Notes: generated from the letters alone by a model not told the origin. DNA of 34,310 nucleotides from an uncultured Parabacteroides sp. (GCA_900770835.1 CAAGLQ010000020.1:1-34310); one strand, 5' to 3'; positions 17,658-24,716 are shown, numbered from the stretch's first letter. Made by a program: numbers and translations.

Positions 17658-17716
17658 CTTAACAAAGGAGAAGGTAGGCAGTCCCCTCCACAAAAAACGC
17701 AAGCAAGCTTGGCTTT

Positions 17717-17740
17717 TGCGTTCGGTTTGCACTATCTTTG
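17717..17740 (+). promoter_or_regulatory. Promoter of the structured RNA and methyltransferase region
   Basis: TATCTTTG (17733-17740) is a perfect -7 box, directly preceded by TGCGTTCGGTTTGCAC (17717-17732). TTGG stands 20 bases upstream of the box in the -33 position. AACGCAA (17696-17702) and TTGCGTT (17716-17722) form an inverted repeat over the -33 region, a possible operator. Transcription would begin near 17747. Confidence 0.65.
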
Positions 17741-17819
17741 TCCCCACAAACTAAAAAATAGAAAGACAAAACAGAGATTAGAGAAACAACATAACATAGT
17801 ATAATCATAGCGTTTGCTA

Positions 17820-17981
17820 TTTATTCGAGATACTCCGAAAACTTGGCCGTTAGAGGATTGTATATAGTACGAATAAGTTCAGTAAACGTCCGCGTTATTG
17901 CGTGGGCGGAACTTATCTACTATATACGGGTCAGGCCAAGTACCTCGGAGTTCAGATAAGAGAAGCCCGCGCTTCTTTTTT
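17820..17981 (+). ncRNA. Rod-shaped structured RNA with its own terminator
   Basis: Six helices nest in one line: 17820-17828 with 17952-17960 (one mismatch), 17832-17838 with 17945-17951, 17841-17848 with 17934-17941, 17860-17869 with 17918-17927, 17873-17880 with 17909-17916, and 17887-17894 with 17901-17908, closed by a 6-nt loop. That is about 49 pairs in 141 nt, with one large internal loop (11 nt against 6 nt) in the middle. A terminator follows at once and a perfect promoter box lies upstream. The rod with a central bubble recalls 6S RNA; a regulator or component of the adjacent methyltransferase locus is the alternative. The exact 5' end is unknown (about 17747 from the promoter box, or nearer 17815). 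Confidence 0.7.
17961..17981 (+). terminator. Terminator of the structured RNA
   Basis: AGAAGC (17961-17966) pairs with GCTTCT (17971-17976) around CCGC, followed by T to 17981. It sits 90 bases before the first methyltransferase gene, so that gene depends either on read-through or on a promoter not recognised in the leader. Confidence 0.8.
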
Positions 17982-18070
17982 ATCCGTGACTCATTGAGGT
18001 GCTTGCGCCTTTCCGACCCGTATCACCCGAATCAGATAAGCGACCGCTCTAAAAAACGGAATAGCGCATC
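17982..18070 (+). promoter_or_regulatory. Leader of the methyltransferase gene, complementary to the RNA
   Basis: GACCCGTA (18015-18022) is the exact complement of TACGGGTC (17925-17932), which lies at the edge of the internal loop of the structured RNA. TCAGATAAG recurs at 18032-18040, an exact copy of 17952-17960, the 3' arm of the RNA's outer helix. The leader can therefore compete for, or be bound by, parts of the RNA. No good -7 box was seen here. Confidence 0.45.
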
Positions 18071-18787
18071 ATGGATGAACACACTGATGGCTTGGATGGC
18101 TCCATACGCCAGATCAAGTCGAAAGAGCGTGTCGCCACCCATGGGGAGGTCTTTACAGCTCCTCGTGAGGTGAATGCCATGCTCGACCTTGTCAAACCGG
18201 AGACGGAGCGCATCGAAGCCCGTTTCCTCGAACCCGCCTGCGGCAATGGCAACTTCTTAGCGGAGATCCTGCGCCGGAAATTGGCTGTGGTGGGCAGTCG
18301 TTACGGAAAGTGCCGCAGCGAGTATGGGCTGTATAGCCTGATCGCAATCGCCTCGCTGTATGGCATCGACATCTTGAAAGACAATGTGGAGGAGTGCCGC
18401 GAGCGGCTCTTCGCTATTTTCGAAGACTACTATCGAGAATGCTTTCCACCGCTCTCACCCACCCTCACGGAGCAACTCGCCGAGGAGCAGCGACTCTTTC
18501 AAAGCCTGCGTTTCATCTTACGACGGAATATCCTGTGGGGTGACGCACTGACGCTCTGCACACCCGACGAGGCACGCCAACCGATCGTCTTCAGTGAATG
18601 GTCGGTCGTGGGGCAACAGGTGAAGCGCCGAGATTTCACGCTCGATGCCCTGCTGCGCAACCAACCGATGGAGGGTCCCAACCTTTTCTCCGATTTAGGA
18701 GACGAAGCCTTCATCCCCTTGCCTATCCGAGAGTTTCCTTTGGTGCATTACTTAGACATTGGCAGCCATGACGACGAGCAGTTATAA
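18071..18787 (+). CDS. DNA adenine methyltransferase-like subunit lacking the NPPY motif
   Basis: A 238-aa protein of the N6-adenine methyltransferase fold. GEVFTAPREVNAMLDL (25-40) is the family's leading motif. FLEPACGNGNF (52-62) is a good SAM-binding motif I, and NILWGDAL (153-160) is the next strand motif. Where (N/D)PP(Y/F) should follow, the sequence reads PIVFSEWSVVG (171-181), so no catalytic motif IV is present. It looks like a paralogue of the next gene, which shares EVFT-P--VN-MLDL. It overlaps that gene by 20 nt. Likely it works as a partner subunit, for SAM binding or DNA recognition; inactive alone is the safest reading. Confidence 0.8.
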   Translation: MDEHTDGLDGSIRQIKSKERVATHGEVFTAPREVNAMLDLVKPETERIEARFLEPACGNGNFLAEILRRKLAVVGSRYGKCRSEYGLYSLIAIASLYGIDILKDNVEECRERLFAIFEDYYRECFPPLSPTLTEQLAEEQRLFQSLRFILRRNILWGDALTLCTPDEARQPIVFSEWSVVGQQVKRRDFTLDALLRNQPMEGPNLFSDLGDEAFIPLPIREFPLVHYLDIGSHDDEQL

Positions 18788-20270
18788 CCCTGATGTGTTG
18801 ACCTGCTTGGCCAACCTGAGCAATGACGAGGTGTTCACGCCGCCGCAGGTGGTGAATCAGATGCTCGACCTGCTGCCCGCTTCGCTCTGGAGCGATCCGA
18901 ACGCCCGTTTCCTCGATCCGGTGAGCAAGACCGGTGTCTTCCTGCGGGAGATCGCCAAGCGGCTGATGATGGGATTAGCCGATCAGATTCCCGATGTGCA
19001 GGAACGAGCCAACCATATTTTCAGCCAACAGCTCTATGCTTTGGCCATCACGGAGCTAACCGCCTTGCTGAGCCGTCGCAGCGTCTATTGCTCGAAGCGA
19101 GCCAACAGCGACTATTCAGTTTGCACCGCCTTCACCGACGAGCAGGGTAACATCCGCTACACCCCGATGCGTCACACTTGGGAGAACGGTCGGTGCCGCT
19201 ACTGTGGGGCCAGCCAAGAAGTCTATGCCCGTGGAGAGACGTTAGAGAGTCATGCGTATCAATTCATTCACACAACAAATCCCAATCAAATCTTCAATAT
19301 GAAATTCGATGTTATTATCGGTAATCCTCCGTATCAGCTGAGTGATGGAGGAGGTAGAGAATCTTCAGCAATACCATTGTATCACAGATTTGTTGAACAA
19401 GCAATTAAATTAAATCCCAAATACTTATCCATGATTATCCCTGCCAGATGGTATTCAGGGGGCAAAGGATTAAATGATTTTAGAGATAAAATGCTCAAAG
19501 ATGATAGATTATCAAAAATATTTGATTTTCCTGAGACAAAAGACTGTTTTCCAGGAGTGAATATTCGTGGTGGTATCTGCTATTTTTTATGGGAAAAAGA
19601 TCATAAAGGTATATGCGAGATTGTAAACAATGTAAATGGGAATACGATCAAATCTAATAGGATGCTATTAGAACCAAATACAGATGTTTTTATCAGATAT
19701 AATCAAGCTATATCTATACTACATAAAGTAAGAAAATATACTGAACAAACTTTTTCAGAATACGTAAGTACAAGAAATCCTTTTGGATTAGCATCTAACT
19801 TTGATCAATTTCAGCCAGTGCAAACCTATGAGAATAGAATTCGTTTATATCGCTTTGGAACTAATGGCTTTGTTTCAATCAAACAAATTGATAAACAACA
19901 GAATTTAATCTATCGATACAAAGTACTCGTTTCAAAAGCGAGTCCAGGAGGAGATGAATATCCTCATTCTATTGTGAGCGCACCTATCATTGCAGAACCA
20001 AACTCTGCATGTACAGAAACCTATTTAGTCATTAAAGATTTTGATAATTATAGAGAAGCATCAAATTTGGTTTCCTATATTAAAACTCGGTTTTTCCGAT
20101 TTATGATGTCGTTAGTGAAAAACACACAAAATATATCGAGAGCCAGTTATCAATTCGTCCCTCTCCAAGACTTCAACGAGCCATGGACAGACGAAAAGCT
20201 ATACAAGAAATATGGATTAACGGACGAGGAGATCGCTTTCATCGAAAGCATGATCCGCCCGATGGAATGA
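18768..20270 (+). CDS. Eco57I-type adenine-specific DNA methyltransferase
   Basis: A 500-aa methyltransferase. The ATG at 18768 is chosen over an in-frame TTG at 18759. DEVFTPPQVVNQMLDLLP (20-37) leads; motif I reads FLDPVSKTGVF (48-58), degenerate against the DPxCGxG norm; CRYCG (143-147) is half a zinc knuckle; GNPPYQ (185-190) is catalytic motif IV. Residues about 200-450 should hold the target-recognition part, and the C-terminus from YQFVPLQDF (461-469) is the conserved tail seen in Eco57I-like restriction-modification methylases. Bases about 19255-20160 are far more AT-rich than both ends of the gene. It probably marks the host DNA for the downstream helicase-nuclease. Confidence 0.88.
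   Translation: MTTSSYNPDVLTCLANLSNDEVFTPPQVVNQMLDLLPASLWSDPNARFLDPVSKTGVFLREIAKRLMMGLADQIPDVQERANHIFSQQLYALAITELTALLSRRSVYCSKRANSDYSVCTAFTDEQGNIRYTPMRHTWENGRCRYCGASQEVYARGETLESHAYQFIHTTNPNQIFNMKFDVIIGNPPYQLSDGGGRESSAIPLYHRFVEQAIKLNPKYLSMIIPARWYSGGKGLNDFRDKMLKDDRLSKIFDFPETKDCFPGVNIRGGICYFLWEKDHKGICEIVNNVNGNTIKSNRMLLEPNTDVFIRYNQAISILHKVRKYTEQTFSEYVSTRNPFGLASNFDQFQPVQTYENRIRLYRFGTNGFVSIKQIDKQQNLIYRYKVLVSKASPGGDEYPHSIVSAPIIAEPNSACTETYLVIKDFDNYREASNLVSYIKTRFFRFMMSLVKNTQNISRASYQFVPLQDFNEPWTDEKLYKKYGLTDEEIAFIESMIRPME
19255..20160 (+). other. AT-rich foreign-looking segment inside the methyltransferase gene
   Basis: Base counts on sample lines show the break: 18901-18960 is 38 of 60 G+C, while 19261-19320 is 17 of 60 and 19741-19800 is 19 of 60. 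High G+C returns from about 20160. The segment covers residues about 163-464, that is motif IV and the expected target-recognition region, and the reading frame is kept throughout. This is what replacement of the specificity region by recombination would leave. Confidence 0.75.
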
Positions 20271-20272
20271 TC

Positions 20273-20288
20273 ACGCTGCACGCAGCGT
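20273..20288. repeat. Short hairpin after the methyltransferase stop
   Basis: ACGCTG (20273-20278) and CAGCGT (20283-20288) pair around CACG. No T run follows, so it is a weak terminator at best. It lies just after the stop codon and may stabilise the 3' end or only pause transcription. Confidence 0.45.
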
Positions 20289-20332
20289 CCCTACAACAAA
20301 GGCTCATCCCGATCGTATCAACCGACACGTTC

Positions 20333-20363
20333 TTTGACATAAATTGCTTCATTTATGTTTTTG
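20333..20363 (+). promoter_or_regulatory. Promoter with embedded palindrome for the helicase-nuclease gene
   Basis: TTTG (20333-20336) is a perfect -33 box, and TGTTTTTG (20356-20363), one base off TAnnTTTG, follows after 19 bases. Between and into them lies a perfect inverted repeat, ACATAAAT (20337-20344) and ATTTATGT (20351-20358), with a 6-nt centre. A dimeric regulator bound there would block the promoter. The start codon is 25 bases downstream. Confidence 0.65.
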
Positions 20364-20388
20364 GGACGTGCCATAACAACAATAGATT

Positions 20389-22905
20389 ATGGCAACGAAC
20401 AATAACAACGCATTTTTCCCCGGTCGCCCAACGGCGAAACCGATGATCTATGCCTACGAAGACCAAGCCTATCCCGGCCTGTTGAAAGTGGGCTATACCA
20501 CGATAGAGGTGGCACACCGAGTAGCACAGCAATACCCGACGCTACGCCCCGGACAACTCCCCTACCGGATTGTGTTTCAAGCGAACGCCATGCGAAATGA
20601 TGGCTCTGCCTTCACCGACCATGCCGTGCACCGCCTATTGCGCAAACGATTCGCCAACCCGAAAGGAGAATGGTTCCGCTGCACCGTTGACGACGTGAAA
20701 GCCGCCGTGTTGGCCGTCAAGGAGCGCCAAGCGATAGACACACAACGCACGGAGACGTTCGGTATGCGTCCGGAACAGGCTGCTGCCGTGGAACGCACCG
20801 CAACCTACTTCGAGCGACAGGCCCAGGAGAATCCTAACCGCACACCCCACTTCCTTTGGAACTGCAAGATGCGCTTCGGAAAAACTTTCGCCACCTATCA
20901 GCTGGCTCGACGCATGGGCTGGAAACGACTGTTGGTCTTAACCTTCAAGCCCGCCGTAGAGAACGCTTGGGAGGAGGATCTGCGTACGCATCGAGATTTC
21001 GAAGGCTGGCAATTCATCTCGCACAATAACGGACTGACTCCAGAGCAGATGGACCGCAACCGCCCGATTGTCTGTTTCGGTTCTTTCCAAGATTTCTTAG
21101 GGCGTAACCGGCAAACGGGTGGCATCAAGACTCGCAACGAGTGGGTACACCTGATGAACTGGGATTGTGTCGTGCTGGACGAGTATCATTATGGCGCTTG
21201 GCGAGAGAGTGCCAAGGAGTTGTTTGAGCAGGAGGATCGCCGAGAGCAGGCCGAGGCACAAGGTGAAGGACTGGACTATTTCGACGAGGGGATCATGCCA
21301 ATCACCACGGGAGCCTATCTTTACCTCTCCGGCACACCTTTCCGTGCGCTCAAAACGGGTGATTTCATCGAAGAAGAGATCTACAATTGGACCTATGGCG
21401 ACGAACAGCGAGCCAAAGAGCTATGGGAGGGTGACAACAACCCCTATGCTGCCCTGCCTCGCATGGTGATGATGACCTATCAGCTACCCGACACGCTACG
21501 AGCCGTGGCTCGAGCCGGAGAGTTTGATGAGTTTGATCTCAACCTTTTCTTCGCAGCCCGAGGACAGGGCGAAGAGGCTGTTTTCGCCTATCCAGACGAG
21601 GTGCAGAAGTGGCTCGACCTGATCAGAGGAGCTTTCAGCGAACAGATTACCTCCGACCTGAAACTACGCACGGAACGTCCACCCATGCCGTTCAGCCATG
21701 CGCCCTTATTACGGGTGTTGAGCCATACGCTTTGGTTCCTTCCCTCCGTTTCGGCCTGTTACGCCATGCGTAATCTATTGGCGGAGCGGCAAAACAATTT
21801 CTATCACAGCTATCGGGTGATTGTAGCCGCTGGAGCGGAGGCAGGTATCGGGATGGCAGCCTTGCCTCCGGTCTTGCAAGCGATGGACGATCCACTGCAT
21901 ACCCGCACGATCACCTTGACCTGTGGCAAACTGACCACGGGTGTCAGCGTCAAACCATGGACAGGCATCTTCATGCTACGCAACACCAGTAGCCCGGAGA
22001 CCTATTTCCAAGCGGCCTTTCGGGTACAAACGCCTTGGACCTTGCAGAATCCAGACGGGCTATCCCCCAACCAAACTACGATTCTTAAACCGGAATGCTA
22101 CGTTTTCGACTTCGCTCCTGACCGAGCGCTCCGTCAGATAGCCGATTACAGCAGCAATCTGAACCTCGATGAGACAAATCCGGAGAAGAAAGTAGAAGAG
22201 TTCATCCATTTCCTGCCGGTCTTAGCTTACGACGGTAGCTCGATGAAACAGCTGGATGCCGCCGGAATCTTGGATATGGCGATGAGCGGCACCAGTGCCA
22301 CGCTATTGGCTCGCCGATGGGAAAGTGCCCTTTTGGTGAATGTCGATAACGCTACTCTTCGCCGCCTGATGGCCAACACAGAGGCGATGAATGCCCTGAT
22401 GCGCATCGAGGGTTTCCGCAACCTCAATCAAGATATCGAGACGATCATCAATAAGAGTGAGGCGGTCAAAAAGGCTCGTCGGGAGGCTAACGACGGCGAG
22501 TTGAGTAAGAAACAAAAAAAGGAGCTTTCCGAAGAGGAGAAGGAATATAAAAGCGTGCGTAAACAGATCCAAGAGAAGCTGATCAAGTTCGCCACCCGTG
22601 TGCCTATCTTCATGTATCTGACCGACTACCGAGAGCGTTGCCTGCACGATGTGATCACCCAGTTGGAGCCGGGCCTCTTCCAAAAAGTGACAGGCTTGAC
22701 CCTGAAAGATTTTGAGTTGTTGGTCTCTTTAGGGGTGTTCAACGCCCCTTTGATGAACGATGCGATCTACAAATTCAAGCGTTATGAAGATGCCAGCTTA
22801 GCGTATGCCGGTATCGACCGCCATGCCGGGGAAGCGGTCGGCCTGTTCGACACCGTCCTCTCCTCCAGTGATTATCAACGAACGTTCGTGAACTGCAAGG
22901 AATAA
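20389..22905 (+). CDS. GIY-YIG (T5orf172-like) nuclease fused to an SF2 helicase
   Basis: An 838-aa protein. Residues about 18-105 resemble the T5orf172/MUG113 branch of GIY-YIG domains: MIYAY (19-23), GLLKVGYT (30-37), Arg44, His81 and KGEWF (92-96) with Glu94 in the catalytic-acid place. A superfamily 2 motor follows: CKMRFGKTF (159-167, Walker A), VVLDEYHYG (261-269, Walker B as DEYH), LSGTPFRAL (313-321), TTGVSVKPW (516-524) and QAAFRVQTP (541-549), motif VI with the usual second Arg missing. The C-terminal third has a charged coiled coil (about 685-735). With the preceding methyltransferases it forms a restriction-like set: motor plus nuclease cutting unmodified DNA. Its own regulated promoter separates it from them. 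Confidence 0.85.
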   Translation: MATNNNNAFFPGRPTAKPMIYAYEDQAYPGLLKVGYTTIEVAHRVAQQYPTLRPGQLPYRIVFQANAMRNDGSAFTDHAVHRLLRKRFANPKGEWFRCTVDDVKAAVLAVKERQAIDTQRTETFGMRPEQAAAVERTATYFERQAQENPNRTPHFLWNCKMRFGKTFATYQLARRMGWKRLLVLTFKPAVENAWEEDLRTHRDFEGWQFISHNNGLTPEQMDRNRPIVCFGSFQDFLGRNRQTGGIKTRNEWVHLMNWDCVVLDEYHYGAWRESAKELFEQEDRREQAEAQGEGLDYFDEGIMPITTGAYLYLSGTPFRALKTGDFIEEEIYNWTYGDEQRAKELWEGDNNPYAALPRMVMMTYQLPDTLRAVARAGEFDEFDLNLFFAARGQGEEAVFAYPDEVQKWLDLIRGAFSEQITSDLKLRTERPPMPFSHAPLLRVLSHTLWFLPSVSACYAMRNLLAERQNNFYHSYRVIVAAGAEAGIGMAALPPVLQAMDDPLHTRTITLTCGKLTTGVSVKPWTGIFMLRNTSSPETYFQAAFRVQTPWTLQNPDGLSPNQTTILKPECYVFDFAPDRALRQIADYSSNLNLDETNPEKKVEEFIHFLPVLAYDGSSMKQLDAAGILDMAMSGTSATLLARRWESALLVNVDNATLRRLMANTEAMNALMRIEGFRNLNQDIETIINKSEAVKKARREANDGELSKKQKKELSEEEKEYKSVRKQIQEKLIKFATRVPIFMYLTDYRERCLHDVITQLEPGLFQKVTGLTLKDFELLVSLGVFNAPLMNDAIYKFKRYEDASLAYAGIDRHAGEAVGLFDTVLSSSDYQRTFVNCKE

Positions 22906-23009
22906 TATGCGCAATGCAATTTACATCCCTCTCCACTTGCCTGATTCAAGGAGAATAGCTTCCTTTGTGACAATAACCATGAGAAGACTCATTTAAATAG
23001 ATATTGACA

Positions 23010-23828
23010 ATGAAGAGAATTGGAATTTTTATGATGGCGATGGCACTGAGCATGAGCGCATACGCCAAGACAGAGAAACTGATGGTGGAGGGATCGAAAG
23101 GGAAACTCTCCGCGGTGATTCAAGTGCCGGAGTTGAAGGCCGGCGAGAAGGTGCCGATGGTGATGCTGATGCATGGCTTCATGGGCAACAAGAATGGGGC
23201 GTTGGAGCAACAGATGGCAGACGGATTGGAGGCGCAGGGCATTGCCTCGATTCGCTTTGACTTTAACGGCCACGGCGAGAGCGAGGGTGATTTCCAGGAG
23301 ATGACCGTTCCTAATGAGATAGAGGACGCTAAAAAGATCTATGCCTACGCCAAGTCTTTACCCTATGTGGAGAAGGTAGCCATGTCAGGCCATTCACAAG
23401 GTGGCGTGGTGACGGCGATGACAGCTGGCGAGTTAGGCACTGAGCAGGTGGCATGTGTAGTCCTATTGGCTCCAGCTGCCGTGTTGCGTGATGACGCAAT
23501 TCGAGGGAATACGATGGGTAAGATGTATGACCCGCTGAGTCCACCGGAATATGTGGAGATGTTTGGCGGATTGAAGTTAGGACGGGAATACATCAAGACC
23601 GCTTTCTGGTTGCCAATCTATGAGACCGCCGCTCAATACGCAGGTCCGGCCTGCATCATTCACGGAACAGGAGACCGTGTAGTGCCTTTCACCTATGGCG
23701 AACGTTTTCACCAGCTTTGGAAAGGCAGCGTCTATCACCGCATGGATGGCCACGATCATGGATTCTCGCAAGATTTACGGAAAGTGACCGATCTGGCTGT
23801 TCGCTTCTTGGTTGAGCATCTCAAATAA
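23010..23828 (+). CDS. Exported alpha/beta hydrolase (esterase-like)
   Basis: A 272-aa secreted serine hydrolase; the ATG at 23010 starts a signal peptide (MKRIGIFMMAMALSMSAYAK). An in-frame TTG at 23004 is unlikely. The catalytic triad is readable: Ser129 in GHSQGG, Asp222 in HGTGDRVVP, His250 in GHDHGF; the oxyanion loop is MHGFMGNKNG (54-63). The overall pattern resembles cinnamoyl/feruloyl esterases and related carboxylesterases, so release of aromatic or acyl groups from dietary or host polymers is possible; the substrate is not shown. It is a single gene, 104 bases after the helicase stop and not evidently part of the defence set. A GC-rich hairpin follows. Confidence 0.85.
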   Translation: MKRIGIFMMAMALSMSAYAKTEKLMVEGSKGKLSAVIQVPELKAGEKVPMVMLMHGFMGNKNGALEQQMADGLEAQGIASIRFDFNGHGESEGDFQEMTVPNEIEDAKKIYAYAKSLPYVEKVAMSGHSQGGVVTAMTAGELGTEQVACVVLLAPAAVLRDDAIRGNTMGKMYDPLSPPEYVEMFGGLKLGREYIKTAFWLPIYETAAQYAGPACIIHGTGDRVVPFTYGERFHQLWKGSVYHRMDGHDHGFSQDLRKVTDLAVRFLVEHLK

Positions 23829-23832
23829 GGTA

Positions 23833-23854
23833 GCGCAGGAGAAATCTCCTGCGC
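23833..23854 (+). terminator. Hairpin after the hydrolase gene
   Basis: GCGCAGGAG (23833-23841) pairs perfectly with CTCCTGCGC (23846-23854) around AAAT, five bases after the stop. ATAAAATG follows instead of a T run, so it is an incomplete terminator or a 3'-end stabiliser. Confidence 0.55.
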
Positions 23855-23864
23855 ATAAAATGTC

Positions 23865-23929
23865 TATCTTTGTTAGTAAATCACAGAGAATATGTATTTT
23901 TGCGTTGTTCTAAAGTAGAACAATCGCAA
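23865..23929 (+). promoter_or_regulatory. Promoter and palindromic operator of the GNAT module
   Basis: TTTG (23869-23872) and TATTTTTG (23895-23902) form a -33/-7 pair with a 22-base spacer; TATCTTTG at 23865-23872 is an alternative -7 box. From the end of the -7 box runs a near-perfect inverted repeat: TTGCG-TTGTTCTA (23900-23912), centre AAG, TAGAACAA-T-CGCAA (23916-23929). A repressor bound there would cover the RNA start, the layout expected for an autoregulated toxin-antitoxin operon. Confidence 0.7.
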
Positions 23930-23955
23930 CAGTATAATAATAAGTGTACATAATT

Positions 23956-24138
23956 ATGGCAAGACCCATCAAAGAAACACCAATCCTCTATGGTGAGGAT
24001 GCAAGACGTTTTGAGGCTCGAATGCAGGAGAAACGTCATATTTCGCAGGAAGAACGGGCAAGAATCGATGTCCACTACAAAGCTGGTATGGCTATGCTGG
24101 AACGTGGAATGAGAAGAAAACATGCAGCAACCGTTTGA
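23956..24138 (+). CDS. Probable antitoxin-type partner of the GNAT protein
   Basis: A 60-aa protein starting MARPIKETPILYG; an in-frame ATG at 23944 would add four residues, and the later ATG is preferred for its common N-terminus. It is highly charged, helical (EDARRFEARMQEKRHISQEE) and has no membrane segment. I recognise no classic ribbon-helix-helix pattern with certainty. It precedes and overlaps the acetyltransferase gene by 17 nt, and the promoter upstream has a palindrome, so it is probably the DNA-binding antitoxin. That assignment rests on arrangement, not on a motif. Confidence 0.68.
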   Translation: MARPIKETPILYGEDARRFEARMQEKRHISQEERARIDVHYKAGMAMLERGMRRKHAATV

Positions 24139-24688
24139 TATTAACAGCACTTCTCTCGTCATTGCACGGCTTGAGAAAGGGGAAACCGTGAAAGCCTTTG
24201 ATTGCGGTGACTCCGATTTGAACGACTTCATTCTTAATGAAAGTCCACTTTATCGAAAGGAGAAATTGGCTGTAACTTATGTGCTGGAAGATGAAACGGA
24301 CACTGATCATGAACATATTGCAGCTTTTTTCAGCCTTTCTAATGACCGCATATCCATATCAGACTTCGATACGAAAACTAAGTACAACCGATTTAGTCGA
24401 CGTTTTAACAATCACAAACGGCTTAAAAGCTATCCGGCAGCCAAAATCGGACGTTTAGGGGTGTCATTGGAAATGAGGGGTATGTCAGTCGGCTCATTCC
24501 TGCTCGACTTCATTAAACGATACTTTACGGCTAACAATAAAACAGGATGTCGATTTATCACCGTTGATGCTTATGCTGCGGCCATTCCATTCTACCTACG
24601 TAACGGATTTGTCCCTCTCAATGATGAAGATGCTGATGATCCTACTCGTCTATTGTACTTTGATCTCAATGATTTAGATGAAGACTGA
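24122..24688 (+). CDS. GNAT acetyltransferase, probable toxin
   Basis: A 188-aa acetyltransferase of the GNAT fold. Motif A is KIGRLGVSLEMRGMSVGSFL (108-127), with RGMSVG (119-124) in the acetyl-CoA pyrophosphate loop. AIPFYLRNGFVPL (154-166) holds Tyr158, at the place of the catalytic tyrosine of TacT/AtaT-type toxins. The opening FDCGDSDLNDFIL (26-38) also resembles those toxins, which acetylate the amino group of charged tRNAs. Gene order (small partner first, 17-nt overlap) fits toxin-antitoxin. An ordinary protein acetyltransferase is the alternative. Confidence 0.8.
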   Translation: MQQPFDINSTSLVIARLEKGETVKAFDCGDSDLNDFILNESPLYRKEKLAVTYVLEDETDTDHEHIAAFFSLSNDRISISDFDTKTKYNRFSRRFNNHKRLKSYPAAKIGRLGVSLEMRGMSVGSFLLDFIKRYFTANNKTGCRFITVDAYAAAIPFYLRNGFVPLNDEDADDPTRLLYFDLNDLDED

Positions 24689-24716
24689 AATATTTCATAA
24701 GAAGTGATGAAGCGAC

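Noticed and set aside
17696..17722. Inverted repeat that could be a minus-strand terminator (T run follows on that strand)
   Set aside because: No minus-strand gene lies to its right to be terminated; its overlap with the -33 region makes a regulatory site more likely.
17820..17981. Retron-type RNA or CRISPR-associated RNA
   Set aside because: No reverse transcriptase, Cas gene or spacer-repeat pattern is present in the window.
20273..20288. Hairpin after the methyltransferase as an intrinsic terminator
   Set aside because: No T run follows, so only a weak or pausing role is supported.
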